NCBI RefSeq assembly: GCF_014250475.1
Contig: NZ_CP060204.1
Coordinates: forward strand, 2,245,001-2,309,000
Source: Selenomonas timonae
GTDB taxonomy: Bacteria; Bacillota; Negativicutes; Selenomonadales; Selenomonadaceae
Length of the DNA: 64,000 nucleotides
Direction: 5' to 3'
Shown here: in pieces, positions 1 to 9,285 of the stretch
How positions within the stretch are numbered: position 1 is the first letter of the stretch
Layout of the letters: every line of letters begins with the position of its first letter
The notes under the pieces: generated by a model
The model's input: only the letters and a program-made list of their open reading frames with translations
What the model was told of the DNA's origin: nothing
Database searches by the model: none
Translations under genes and position numbers: made by a program

Positions 1-105
1 GATGATTGTTCCCCACCGCTGACTGTGGTATCATAGGAACGCCTGCAGCAGACGCAGGATTTCTTTCATAAAATATTTTACCCATCTGAAACGGAGTGAT
101 TCACC

Positions 106-1365
106 ATGTCCCAAAAGGTCATTGATACCACGGAGCGCCCGCCGCTCCTCACCACCATCCCGCTCTCCCTGCAGCATCTCTTCGCGATGTTCGGCTCGAC
201 CGTGCTCGTGCCGATCCTCTTTCACGTCAACCCCGCGACCGTGCTGCTCTTCAACGGCATCGGCACACTGTTCTACCTCATCCTCTGCAAGGGCAAGATT
301 CCCGCCTATCTCGGCTCGAGCTTCGCCTTCCTCTCCCCCGTCTTCCTCGTCCTCTCCGAGTACAGCTACGAGGCAGCACTCGGCGGTTTCATCGTCGTCG
401 GCATCGTCTTCTGCATTGTCAGCTTCATCGTGCATACGATCGGAACGAGCTGGATCGACGTCATCTTCCCGCCCGCCTCGATGGGCGCAATCGTCGCCGT
501 CATTGGACTCGAGCTAATGCCGACGGCGGCGGGCATGGCAGGGCTGACGGGAGAAAATACCGACGCAACCGTCATCTTCGTCTCGATCGCAACCCTCGCC
601 ATCACAATCTTCGCCTCGATGGCGTTCCGCGGCTTCCTCTCCATCATTCCGATTCTCATCGGCGTTGTCGCGGGCTACATCATCGCCTTTGCCGTTGGCA
701 TCGTCGATCTCTCGCACGTTGAGAGCGCGCCGTGGCTCGCGATACCGACGATCTACACGCCGGAGTTCGACCTGCGTGCCATCCTCATCATCCTGCCCGC
801 CTCCATTGTCGTCATCGTGGAGCACATCGGCCACCTCATTGTCACGGGCAATATTGTCGGACGCAACCTCGCAAAGGATCCGGGGCTTGATCGCTCCCTC
901 CTCGGAAACGGCGTCTCGACCATCTTCTCGGGCTTCTTCGGCTCGACACCGAACACGACCTACGGCGAGAACATCGGCGTGCTCGCCATCACAAAGGTTT
1001 ACTCCACGTGGGTCATCGGCGGCGCAGCGATCTTTGCAATCCTGCTCTCCTGTCTCGGCAAGCTCGCCGCGCTCATCCAGAGCATCCCGACGCCCGTCAT
1101 GGGCGGCGTCTCCATGCTGCTCTTCGGCGTCATCGCCGCCTCGGGCATCCGTATCCTTGTCGAGGCGAAGGTGGACTACAACAATCCGATGAATCTCCTC
1201 CTCACCTCGATCGTCATGGGTGTCGGTGTCTCGACGGCAAGCCTCACCATCGGCACGGTCACACTGCGCGGTATGTCGCTCGCGACTGTCATTGCCATCA
1301 TCCTCTCCGTCTCTTTCCGCATCATCCTCGCCCTGCGCCGTCAGGAGCAGAAACAGAGCGAGTGA
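106..1365 (+). CDS. uraA: Uracil permease (NCS2 family)
   Basis: This 419-residue, very hydrophobic protein is a nucleobase:cation symporter of the NCS2 (uracil/xanthine permease) family, importing uracil across the inner membrane for salvage by Upp. The family signature TTYGENIG lies near residues 284-291, in the substrate-binding segment, and full length is normal for UraA. The ATG start is preceded by a GGAG at positions 93-96. Its stop overlaps the start of the downstream pseudouridine synthase by one base (TGATG), so the two are co-transcribed. The salvage partner upp lies just beyond on the opposite strand. Only 105 bases of leader are in the window, and no PyrR-binding element is recognised there. 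Confidence 0.93.
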   Translation: MSQKVIDTTERPPLLTTIPLSLQHLFAMFGSTVLVPILFHVNPATVLLFNGIGTLFYLILCKGKIPAYLGSSFAFLSPVFLVLSEYSYEAALGGFIVVGIVFCIVSFIVHTIGTSWIDVIFPPASMGAIVAVIGLELMPTAAGMAGLTGENTDATVIFVSIATLAITIFASMAFRGFLSIIPILIGVVAGYIIAFAVGIVDLSHVESAPWLAIPTIYTPEFDLRAILIILPASIVVIVEHIGHLIVTGNIVGRNLAKDPGLDRSLLGNGVSTIFSGFFGSTPNTTYGENIGVLAITKVYSTWVIGGAAIFAILLSCLGKLAALIQSIPTPVMGGVSMLLFGVIAASGIRILVEAKVDYNNPMNLLLTSIVMGVGVSTASLTIGTVTLRGMSLATVIAIILSVSFRIILALRRQEQKQSE

Positions 1366-2240
1366 TGGAAATCACAGTCGACCTGCACGCGGATGAAACA
1401 TGCCCCGCAAAGGCGTACCTGATGCGCACGCGCGGCATTTCCTCGGGGCTCTGGAAACGGATCAAACACAGCGGAACATTCGCCGTGAACGGCGTCCCCG
1501 CGATTGCTGCGCGCACGATGCTGCGTGCGGGTGATATTGTCTCCTACGAACTGCCCATCGTCTCCTCCATCACACCGGAGCAGCTACCGCTCTCCATTGT
1601 CTATGAGGACAACGATCTCCTCGTCATCGACAAGCCTGCGGGGCAACTCGTCCATCCGACGACAAAGGAGGCACACGGCACCGTTGCAAACGCCGTGCTG
1701 GGACTCTATACCGCGCGTGGTATCTCTCTCGACTTTCACCCCTGCCACCGCCTCGACCGCAACACCTCAGGGCTGCTCCTCATCGCCAAGCGTCCCGAGG
1801 TGCAGCATCAGATTGCGCGTACACATACACTTGAGCGAACGTATCTGGCGCTGATCGAGGGAGCGATTACACCTACGTCAGGCACGATCGATGCGCCGAT
1901 TGCACGCGCCCTGCCGAGCATCATCTTGCGCCATGTCGCGCCCGATGGAAAGCCCGCGCGCACACATTATGAAATGGTGTGGACGAACGGAGAACATACC
2001 CTTTTGCGACTGCGCCTCGAAACGGGACGTACCCACCAGATCCGTGTCCACCTCGCCCACCTCGGGTATCCGCTGCTCGGCGATGATCTCTACGGCGGCA
2101 ATACGGAACGAATCACCCGTCACGCCCTACACTCGACACAGCTCACACTCAGCCAGCCGTGCACACATGAAGGTCTGACCATCACAGCCCCCTTACCAGA
2201 AGATATGACGGAGATTGTTCACCACATTTCTATATCATAA
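1365..2240 (+). CDS. RluA-family 23S rRNA/tRNA pseudouridine synthase
   Basis: A 291-residue RluA-type pseudouridine synthase that isomerises specific uridines in structural RNA. An S4-like N-terminal part (about residues 10-75) is followed by the catalytic domain with the HRLDRNTSG motif at about residues 128-136, where Asp131 is the expected nucleophile, and by the RTHQIRVH motif nearer the C-terminus. The open frame extends upstream inside uraA, but the ATG at 1365, overlapping the uraA stop, is the sensible start. The exact RNA target cannot be read from sequence. A second family member, at 13061-13969, is closer to RluD. Confidence 0.88.
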   Translation: MEITVDLHADETCPAKAYLMRTRGISSGLWKRIKHSGTFAVNGVPAIAARTMLRAGDIVSYELPIVSSITPEQLPLSIVYEDNDLLVIDKPAGQLVHPTTKEAHGTVANAVLGLYTARGISLDFHPCHRLDRNTSGLLLIAKRPEVQHQIARTHTLERTYLALIEGAITPTSGTIDAPIARALPSIILRHVAPDGKPARTHYEMVWTNGEHTLLRLRLETGRTHQIRVHLAHLGYPLLGDDLYGGNTERITRHALHSTQLTLSQPCTHEGLTITAPLPEDMTEIVHHISIS

Positions 2241-2310
2241 GAAGTCTTTGCTGCCTAATTATCCATATACATTTTTCGTCAACATTTTGGGATAAGAGTA
2301 ACTCATACTC

Positions 2311-2356
2311 CATAATGCAAAAGACGACTGCGCAGGCAGTCGTCTTTTGCATTATG
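2311..2356. terminator. Bidirectional intrinsic terminator between rluA-type gene and upp
   Basis: A perfect 20-bp inverted repeat (arms 2311-2330 and 2337-2356) encloses a 6-base loop. The arms contain A-rich and T-rich stretches (AAAAGACGAC and its complement), so the core forms a terminator in either direction. It lies between the convergent rluA-type gene and upp. Confidence 0.85.
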
Positions 2357-2360
2357 TTTA

Positions 2361-3047
<687 letters not shown>

Positions 3048-4295
3048 TTATTCGTACAGGGGGTATTTCGCACAGAGTGCGGCGACGCGGCTACGCGCCT
3101 CTTCCTTACGCGCTTCATCGGTCGGCGCGTCGAGGACGTATGCGATAATGCGCGCCACCTCGCGCATATCCTCTTCCTTGAAGCCGCGCGACGTGAGCGC
3201 AGGTGAGCCAAGGCGAATGCCGCTCGTGACGAACGGGCTGCGCGGCTCGAACGGAATCGTATTGCGGTTCGCCGTGATACTGACCTCGTCGAGGAGGTTC
3301 TGCGCCTCCTTGCCCGTGATCTCCTTGTTCGTGAGATCGACGAGCATGACGTGTGTGTCCGTCCCGCCCGATACGATGCGGTAGCCGCACTTCGTCAGTT
3401 CATCCGCGAGTGCTGCCGCATTTTTCACGACCTGCGCGCCGTACTCCTTGAACGAGGGCTGGAGAGCCTCGCCGAGCGCAACTGCCTTTGCCGCAATGAC
3501 GTGCATGAGAGGACCGCCCTGAATGCCGGGGAAGACCGCCTTGTTGATCTTCGCGCCAAGTTCCTCATCGCGCCCGAGGATAAGTCCCCCACGCGGCCCG
3601 CGCAGGGTCTTGTGGGTGGTCGTGGTCACAACATCGGCATAGGGCACGGGACTGGGGTGCTGCCCTGCGGCGACAAGCCCCGCAATATGCGCCATATCCA
3701 CCATGAAGAACGCGCCGACCGCCTTTGCAATCGCCCCGATGCGCTCGAAGTCAATCGTGCGTGCATATGCCGAAGCACCCGCGATAATCATTTTGGGATT
3801 GTGCTCCTTCGCAAGCGCCTCAAGCGCATCGTAGTCAATGCGCTCCGTCTCGCGATCCACACCGTAAGGAATGACCTTGTAATATGTCCCAGAGATGTTG
3901 ACGGGGCTGCCGTGTGTCAGATGCCCGCCGTCCGTCAGATTCATGCCGAGGATCGTGTCGCCCGGCTGCAACAGTGCAAAGAAGACCGCCATATTCGCCT
4001 GCGCGCCCGAATGAGGCTGCACATTCGCCCATGTCGCTCCGAAGAGCTCCTTTGCGCGGTCAATCGCAAGCTGCTCCGCCACATCGACGTATTCACAACC
4101 ACCGTAGTAGCGCTTTCCCGGGTAGCCCTCTGCGTACTTGTTCGTGAGGACACTGCCCTGCGCCTCCATAACCGCGCGGCTGACGATGTTTTCCGAGGCG
4201 ATGAGCTCCAGCTTCGTACGCTGGCGGTTCAGTTCATCCTCAATCGCCGCAAACGTCTGTGGGTCGACCTTTTCCAACGAATCCATCATGCTCAT
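3048..4295 (-). CDS. glyA: Serine hydroxymethyltransferase
   Basis: A 415-residue PLP enzyme interconverting serine and glycine while charging tetrahydrofolate with a one-carbon unit. The PLP lysine is Lys229 in [14 protein letters not shown], and the substrate and cofactor residues around [13 protein letters not shown] (54-66) are conserved. The open frame extends further upstream, but the ATG at 4295 is preceded by AAGGAGAG and gives the normal family N-terminus. It starts 11 bases after the rpiB stop and is followed by upp. Confidence 0.96.
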   Translation of the reverse strand: MSMMDSLEKVDPQTFAAIEDELNRQRTKLELIASENIVSRAVMEAQGSVLTNKYAEGYPGKRYYGGCEYVDVAEQLAIDRAKELFGATWANVQPHSGAQANMAVFFALLQPGDTILGMNLTDGGHLTHGSPVNISGTYYKVIPYGVDRETERIDYDALEALAKEHNPKMIIAGASAYARTIDFERIGAIAKAVGAFFMVDMAHIAGLVAAGQHPSPVPYADVVTTTTHKTLRGPRGGLILGRDEELGAKINKAVFPGIQGGPLMHVIAAKAVALGEALQPSFKEYGAQVVKNAAALADELTKCGYRIVSGGTDTHVMLVDLTNKEITGKEAQNLLDEVSITANRNTIPFEPRSPFVTSGIRLGSPALTSRGFKEEDMREVARIIAYVLDAPTDEARKEEARSRVAALCAKYPLYE

Positions 4296-4306
4296 AGAAA
4301 CTCTCC

Positions 4307-4759
4307 TTAACCGTTTTTCTGATCTTCCAGCGCCATAATTTTTTCGACACGGCGCGCATGACGCCCACCCTCGAACTCCGTGCGAATCCACGCGCGCACA
4401 ATCTCGCCCGCAGGGCCGAAGCCCGTCACGCGGCCACCAAGGGCAAGCACATTCGCATCGTTGTGCTTCCGCGACATAATTGCCGTATAGACATCAGCGC
4501 AGAGTGCCGCGCGGATACCCTTGATCTTGTTCGCTGCAATCGAGATGCCAAGCCCTGTGCCGCAGAGCACGATCCCGCGATCCGCCTTTCCCGAGATGAC
4601 ATCGGCGCAGACCTTCTCCGCGATGTCAGGGTAATCGACGGCCTCCTTTCCAAAGGTTCCAACATCCTTTACATGCACATCGCTGAATTCATGGAGCACC
4701 ATCTTGACCTCTTCTTTGAGATCCACGGCACCGTGGTCGCTGCCAATCGTAATATTCAT
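4307..4759 (-). CDS. rpiB: Ribose-5-phosphate isomerase B
   Basis: A 150-residue RpiB/LacAB-family isomerase that interconverts ribulose-5-phosphate and ribose-5-phosphate, supplying the ribose for PRPP. His9, Cys66 in the CGTGLG motif and His99 match the conserved active-site positions. The ATG at 4759 follows an AGGAGGAGGG box; in-frame upstream codons lack this support. It leads the rpiB-glyA-upp group, and a gap of about 85 bases with an AT-rich stretch separates it from the upstream ABC permease, so it may have its own promoter. Confidence 0.93.
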   Translation of the reverse strand: MNITIGSDHGAVDLKEEVKMVLHEFSDVHVKDVGTFGKEAVDYPDIAEKVCADVISGKADRGIVLCGTGLGISIAANKIKGIRAALCADVYTAIMSRKHNDANVLALGGRVTGFGPAGEIVRAWIRTEFEGGRHARRVEKIMALEDQKNG

Positions 4760-4845
4760 GAGAATGCCCTCCTCCTCATACTTTACAATATTCTCTTTCA
4801 TTTTAGCATAGATCACTGAAAAAAAATAGGGCACGGGTTGGGACA

Positions 4846-5688
4846 TTACTGTCGAAAATGAGGGCTCAGGGCAAGCGAGAAAAAGAACATCAGCGCCGCC
4901 GCCGCCACGATCGCCGCACCCGCCGCAATACCGAAATAGTATGCCGCAAAGAGCCCAGCGAGACCCGCGCCGAGCGCAATGAGAACTGACAACAGATGAT
5001 ATGACTTGACGCTTCCCGCGAGATTCCGCGAGGCTGCCCCCGGCAGGACAAGCAGTGCGTTGATGATGAGGATGCCGACCCACTGGATGCTCACAGCTAC
5101 AACGACGGCGAGCAGCGCGGCGAACAGAGCCTCCACGGCAAATATTGAGACACCGCGGCTGCGCGCAAGTGAGGCGTTCACGGATAGCAGAAGCAATCGG
5201 TTGAAGAGCAGCATCCAGCCAACGAAGACGACGGCATCGACGGCGAGCAGACCCGCGAGATCAGCAGGGGTAATGCTCAGAATGTCTCCAATGAGGAGCG
5301 GAGAAAATTTCGAAAAGCCTCCGCCGTGACTCATAATCATGAGACCGACGGCAATCGCCGTTGAGGAGAACACGCCGATGACCGTATCCGCCGATGCCGC
5401 TGTGCGGTGCTTGATGTAGGTGATGAGAAGTGCAAACGCAATCGAAAAGAGGATGAGCGATGTGAGCGGTGCAAATATGCCGACGAGCACACCGATGGCA
5501 ATGCCCGTAAACGCGCCATGCCCGAGGGAGTCCGAGAAGAACGCCATACGGCTCGAGACCACCATCGTCGAGAGCAGTCCGAAGAGCGGTGTCATGAGGA
5601 GGATTGCAAGGAGCGCGTTCTTCATGAAGGTGTACTCCATCCATGCCAGTGGCAGGAGTGCATCCATTGCCCCGTAGATCAGTTCCAT
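4846..5688 (-). CDS. Metal ABC transporter permease (ZnuB/MntB-like, ABC-3 family)
   Basis: A 280-residue protein with about eight or nine hydrophobic segments, of the ABC-3 permease family that moves zinc, manganese or iron across the inner membrane. The family segment SDSLGHGAFTGIAIG is near residues 52-66. Its first 10 bases overlap the end of the ATPase gene upstream, so the pair is translationally coupled. No periplasmic metal-binding protein is encoded nearby, so the ion is not assignable and the binding protein must be supplied elsewhere. Codon use and GC resemble the neighbours. Confidence 0.85.
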   Translation of the reverse strand: MELIYGAMDALLPLAWMEYTFMKNALLAILLMTPLFGLLSTMVVSSRMAFFSDSLGHGAFTGIAIGVLVGIFAPLTSLILFSIAFALLITYIKHRTAASADTVIGVFSSTAIAVGLMIMSHGGGFSKFSPLLIGDILSITPADLAGLLAVDAVVFVGWMLLFNRLLLLSVNASLARSRGVSIFAVEALFAALLAVVVAVSIQWVGILIINALLVLPGAASRNLAGSVKSYHLLSVLIALGAGLAGLFAAYYFGIAAGAAIVAAAALMFFFSLALSPHFRQ

Positions 5689-6503
5689 GCCGCAGCCTCC
5701 TCTCCCCCATGCTCCTCGGCGCGCCTGTGCAGATGACGGAGATCGGGTAGGATGCCAAAGAGACGCTCCATCGCAGGGCTTGCAAAGACCGTATCCGGCG
5801 CTCCTGCCGCTGCAATCCCGTGATCCATGAGCACAACCTTGTCGGCATGGCGCGCGACCATGCCGAGGTCATGCGAGATAAGAAGGATCGCAAGGTCTTC
5901 CTGCGCGCGCAGCTGCCCCACAATGTCATAGAAGAGTGAGAGTCCGCTCTGATCGACGCCCGAGACTGGCTCGTCGAGGAGCAGAAGGTTCGGCAGGGGG
6001 TCGAGGGCGAGTGCAAGCAGGACGCGCTGCAGCTCTCCGCCTGAAAGTGCGCCGAGGCGGCGATCGATCAGATGCTCCGCGCGCACGCGTGCAAGTTTTT
6101 CAGTGACGCGCACGCGATAGCACCGTGCAGGAAAGAGCCAGACGGGGCGCATGGTCACACACGCCATAAAGAGATCCAGCACCGTTGTCGGCGCCGTCAG
6201 ATCGAGGCGCAGATACTGCGGTACATAGCCGATCACGGGCTTTCCCGTGTGCCGATCCTCCGCGTCGACGAAACGCAGACTGCCCGTATGCGCAACCTCA
6301 CCGAGGATTGCGCGCAGGAGCGTGCTCTTGCCCGCACCGTTCGGGCCTATAATTGCGGTCAGCTCGCCGCAGTGAAAATGGAGATTAACATGCGAAAAGA
6401 CTTCGAACGTCCCAAAGGAGACGCCGAAGTCCTCGACCTTGGTGCAACAGAAATGCGCGCAACCTTCGCGCGCTCCCCTGTGATGAAAGATATGTCTGAG
6501 CAT
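5679..6503 (-). CDS. Metal ABC transporter ATP-binding protein (ZnuC-like)
   Basis: A 274-residue ABC ATPase: Walker A GPNGAGKS at 53-60, signature LSGGE at 153-157, Walker B LLLLDEP at 173-179 and the switch histidine in LISHD. It is the likely energiser of the overlapping ABC-3 permease. The N-terminus is unusual: an extension of about 22 residues carries His4, His7, His8, Cys15, His17, Cys19 and Cys20 before the usual start of the fold. The ATG at 6503 has an AAAGGA box, and no later start codon fits. Zinc or manganese transport is likely but unproven. Confidence 0.85.
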   Translation of the reverse strand: MLRHIFHHRGAREGCAHFCCTKVEDFGVSFGTFEVFSHVNLHFHCGELTAIIGPNGAGKSTLLRAILGEVAHTGSLRFVDAEDRHTGKPVIGYVPQYLRLDLTAPTTVLDLFMACVTMRPVWLFPARCYRVRVTEKLARVRAEHLIDRRLGALSGGELQRVLLALALDPLPNLLLLDEPVSGVDQSGLSLFYDIVGQLRAQEDLAILLISHDLGMVARHADKVVLMDHGIAAAGAPDTVFASPAMERLFGILPDLRHLHRRAEEHGGEEAAAWN

Positions 6504-6516
6504 GATGATCCTTTTC

Positions 6517-7254
6517 CTAATCCGTCAGCCGGCGGAATTTCCACGTCCCCGCCGCGATCCCCAGAGCCGCATAGCCTACGACCACCGCAAGCGAGAGCAC
6601 GGAGAACTCCCCCGCCGATCCGAGGCTGCGCAGGAGGTGACTCGTATGCGTCAGCGGCAGCACTTCCACAATCCAACGCACGACACCCGGCAGCGCCGCC
6701 GTCGAGAAGAACGTCCCGCAAAGGAAGGACATCGGGAGCAGGACGTAGAGGTTGACCTGGCTCATCTCCTCATAGGTGGAGATATACATCGCCGCGAGAA
6801 AGCCGATCTCCGCGAAGATCATACAGTTCAGTGCAAGCACGAGGAGAAAGAGCGGCGTGATTGTGAACTGCGCGCCGAAGAGATAGCTGAGCACAACGAT
6901 GATTGCAGACGAAATCAGTCCACGCACGACAGCGCCCGCGACCTTGCCAATGACGAACGCATCGGGACGAATCGGCGCGATGAGGTACTCCTCGAGACTC
7001 TTGTGATAGACGCGCTCCGCATGCACAGAGATGATGCTGTTAAAGCTGATGTTCATGGAGTTCATCGCGAGAAGCCCCGGCACGAGAAAGTCCAGATACG
7101 AGCCCGTGCCCACGTCGATGCTGCGTCCGAGCCCCCAGCCAAACGCGATAAGGAACATCAGAGGCGAGACCATGCGGCTCAGAATGTACTTCGTCAGACG
7201 GCGGCGCAGAACAACCCAGTCGCGCCAGAACACCGTCCAGATATCCCGCAGCAT
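6517..7254 (-). CDS. ABC-2 type transporter permease
   Basis: A 245-residue membrane protein with six predicted hydrophobic segments, matching ABC-2 permeases of the DrrB/NodJ type that export drugs, polysaccharides or lipids. Its start abuts the stop of the ATPase gene upstream (overlap of one base at 7254), so the two form one exporter. The substrate is unknown. It is followed after 13 bases by the metal-type ATPase gene, but the two systems belong to different ABC families. Confidence 0.85.
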   Translation of the reverse strand: MLRDIWTVFWRDWVVLRRRLTKYILSRMVSPLMFLIAFGWGLGRSIDVGTGSYLDFLVPGLLAMNSMNISFNSIISVHAERVYHKSLEEYLIAPIRPDAFVIGKVAGAVVRGLISSAIIVVLSYLFGAQFTITPLFLLVLALNCMIFAEIGFLAAMYISTYEEMSQVNLYVLLPMSFLCGTFFSTAALPGVVRWIVEVLPLTHTSHLLRSLGSAGEFSVLSLAVVVGYAALGIAAGTWKFRRLTD

Positions 7255-8141
7255 CAGAGCCCCTCCTTTCGTCCCGTCATCTCGATGAAGACATCCTCGA
7301 GATTCGTCGGGCGCAGGAGAACGCGCTGCATCTGCTCCTCAAGCATACGCGCATGGGCACGTGCCTCCTCGCGCGTGTGGAAGAAGCGATAGGAGCGGCC
7401 GCTCTCCTCATCCCACTCCACCGCATACGCGCCCAGATTCTCACAGAATGTGCGCGGCGTCTGCACATCGACGAGCCCGCCCTTGTTGATGATCGACACG
7501 CGGTCACAGAGCGCCTCCGCCTCCTCGATGTAATGGGTCGTCAAGAGAACCGTCACACCGCTCTTTGCGACCGCGCGCACGAGATCCCAGATATGCCGCC
7601 GGATCTGCGGGTCGAGTGCAACCGTCGGCTCATCAAGAAAGAGCACCTGCGGTCGGTGGATCAGTGCACGCGCAATGAGGAGGCGCCGCTTCATGCCGCC
7701 CGAGAGGCGACGTACGTTGTCATTGCGCACCTCCGAGAGCTCCATCTCACGGAGGAGTTCCTCAATGCGCTGCGTCCGCTCCACGCCGCCCATATGGTGC
7801 AGACGCGCGTGCAGCTCCATATTGTCCCAGACCGTGAGCTCCTGATCGAAATTCACATGCTGCGGCACAACGCCGATCATCTCTTTGACAGCACGCGGGT
7901 CGCGGCAAATATCCTGCCCGCCGATGCGAACCACACCGCTCGTCGCCTGCGTCTGCATCGTGAGCATGCGGATGATCGTCGTCTTGCCCGCTCCATTGGG
8001 TCCTAGGAGGCCGAATACCTCTCCGCGCCGCACGGCGAGTGTCACCCCCGCAACCGCTGTCTTCCAGCTCTTTTTCTGCTCCGCATTCGTATGCGGAAAC
8101 TTCTTGACGAGATTCTCCATCTCGATCATCATGGATTCCAT
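7254..8141 (-). CDS. ABC-2 transporter ATP-binding protein
   Basis: A 295-residue ATPase of the DrrA/NodI-like class: Walker A GPNGAGKT at 47-54, signature LSGGM at 146-150 and Walker B VLFLDEP at 166-172, with a C-terminal extension of about 70 residues typical of this group. It should drive the downstream ABC-2 permease. The start is uncertain: a TTG at 8150 overlaps the stop of the upstream oxidoreductase gene, whereas ATG codons follow at 8141 and 8132. None has a strong ribosome-binding site; 8141 is chosen because it is the first ATG. Translation may be coupled to the upstream gene. Confidence 0.85.
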   Translation of the reverse strand: MESMMIEMENLVKKFPHTNAEQKKSWKTAVAGVTLAVRRGEVFGLLGPNGAGKTTIIRMLTMQTQATSGVVRIGGQDICRDPRAVKEMIGVVPQHVNFDQELTVWDNMELHARLHHMGGVERTQRIEELLREMELSEVRNDNVRRLSGGMKRRLLIARALIHRPQVLFLDEPTVALDPQIRRHIWDLVRAVAKSGVTVLLTTHYIEEAEALCDRVSIINKGGLVDVQTPRTFCENLGAYAVEWDEESGRSYRFFHTREEARAHARMLEEQMQRVLLRPTNLEDVFIEMTGRKEGL

Positions 8142-8146
8142 TGATC

Positions 8147-9133
8147 TCAATCCGCCCGAAACTGAATCCCTGCCATGAGGCGCGCCTTCTCCATCACTGC
8201 CATCACCGTCCGCGAGATCTGAAGACCCTCCTCCACGCTCATATAATCCTTGCGTGCAAAGATATCCCGCATCGCCTCGAACTCGTGCACCATGCGATGC
8301 TCATGACGGTTCAGTTCGTAGGTCTCCGGTTCCCTGCCACGCAGGCCGACGGTAAAGGAAGAGAGTGCGTTCACCTCACCGTCCGCGCGAATCCAACCAG
8401 ACTCGCCCTGAATCATAAAGAAGGAGGGGCTCGAGCTGTCCTTCGCCGCCGCCGCCGTTGCAACAAAGCCGTCATAACGCATCGTCATCACCCCTGAGGT
8501 ATCAATGCCGTTAAAGCCCACATTCGCGGTGTAGGCAGCGGACTTCGGGCGTCCGAAGAGCGAGACAATGAGCTCGAGATTGTAGACATTCAGATCGTAG
8601 AGCGCACCACCCGAGAGCGAGGGATCGAATGCGGGCGCAACATCGCGTGCAAGATAGCGATCATAGCGACTCGAATACTTCGAGTAATTCGCCTGCACGA
8701 GGCGAATGAGTCCGAGCTGCGGCAATGTCTCCAGTATGCCCACATAGTTCGGAAGGAAGAGCGGTGTCACGGCCTCGAACAGATAGCAATGCGCCGCACG
8801 CGCGCGGGCAATCAGCTCCTCCGCCTCCGCGAGGGTCGATGTAAAGGGCTTTTCGAGAATGACGTGCCAGCCCGCCGCAATCGCCTGCCGCGCGTAGTCA
8901 AAATGCGCACTGTTGACGATGCCGATATAGACGAAGTCCGCCTCATGCGCCGCGAGCATTGCCCCGTAGTCCGTTGCCACCTGTGGCACACCGAACTCCT
9001 GCGCGAGTACCCGCGCCTTCTCCCGACTGTGCGGACGCGCGCAGATGGTGACAACCTCGATGCCCTCCAGCTGACGCAGGGCGATGAGCGCCTCCCGCGC
9101 GATCATCCCTGTCCCTACAACTGCGATCTTCAT
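8147..9133 (-). CDS. Gfo/Idh/MocA-family oxidoreductase
   Basis: A 328-residue NAD(P)-dependent oxidoreductase. The Rossmann signature VVGTGMIA lies at the N-terminus and the EKP motif of the family is in the HVILEKPFTS segment (about residues 88-97), followed by a substrate-binding C-terminal domain. Family members oxidise or reduce sugars, inositols or related compounds; the substrate here is unknown. The ATG at 9133 follows AAGGAGAA; an upstream in-frame GTG would contain this box. It leads the run that continues into the ABC-2 exporter. Confidence 0.85.
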   Translation of the reverse strand: MKIAVVGTGMIAREALIALRQLEGIEVVTICARPHSREKARVLAQEFGVPQVATDYGAMLAAHEADFVYIGIVNSAHFDYARQAIAAGWHVILEKPFTSTLAEAEELIARARAAHCYLFEAVTPLFLPNYVGILETLPQLGLIRLVQANYSKYSSRYDRYLARDVAPAFDPSLSGGALYDLNVYNLELIVSLFGRPKSAAYTANVGFNGIDTSGVMTMRYDGFVATAAAAKDSSSPSFFMIQGESGWIRADGEVNALSSFTVGLRGREPETYELNRHEHRMVHEFEAMRDIFARKDYMSVEEGLQISRTVMAVMEKARLMAGIQFRAD

Positions 9134-9188
9134 TGCTCTATTCTCCTTCACGTGCCGACATCATTGCCCCGTACTTTCATGCCCACCT

Positions 9189-9194
9189 ATTATA
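9189..9194 (-). promoter_or_regulatory. Candidate -10 element upstream of the oxidoreductase
   Basis: TATAAT is read on the minus strand, about 55 bases before the start codon at 9133, just after the terminator of the cobaltochelatase gene. No convincing -35 hexamer is seen at the right distance, so confidence is limited. Confidence 0.4.
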
Positions 9195-9212
9195 GCAGGG
9201 TATTTCAGCAAA

Positions 9213-9254
9213 GAAAAGGGTCTGCCACAGAAGTAAAACTTCTATGGCAGACCC
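9213..9254 (-). terminator. Intrinsic terminator of cbiK
   Basis: Arms 9218-9227 and 9245-9254 (GGGTCTGCCA and its complement) form a 10-bp stem, extended inwards by a further AGAAGT/ACTTCT pairing. On the minus strand the hairpin is followed by a TTTTCTTT tract. It lies just after the cbiK stop codon. Confidence 0.85.
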
Positions 9255-9285
9255 GCACCGCAAGTATTGCAGCTGTCTGTTTCTC

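Noticed and set aside
1-105. PyrR-binding attenuator or purine riboswitch before uraA
   Set aside because: A small CCTGC/GCAGG hairpin is present, but neither the PyrR anti-antiterminator consensus nor a terminator is found, and the leader is cut by the window edge.
1008-1364. N-terminal extension of the RluA-type protein into uraA
   Set aside because: The extension is composed of Arg/His-rich shadow sequence of uraA; the ATG at 1365 gives the normal family start.
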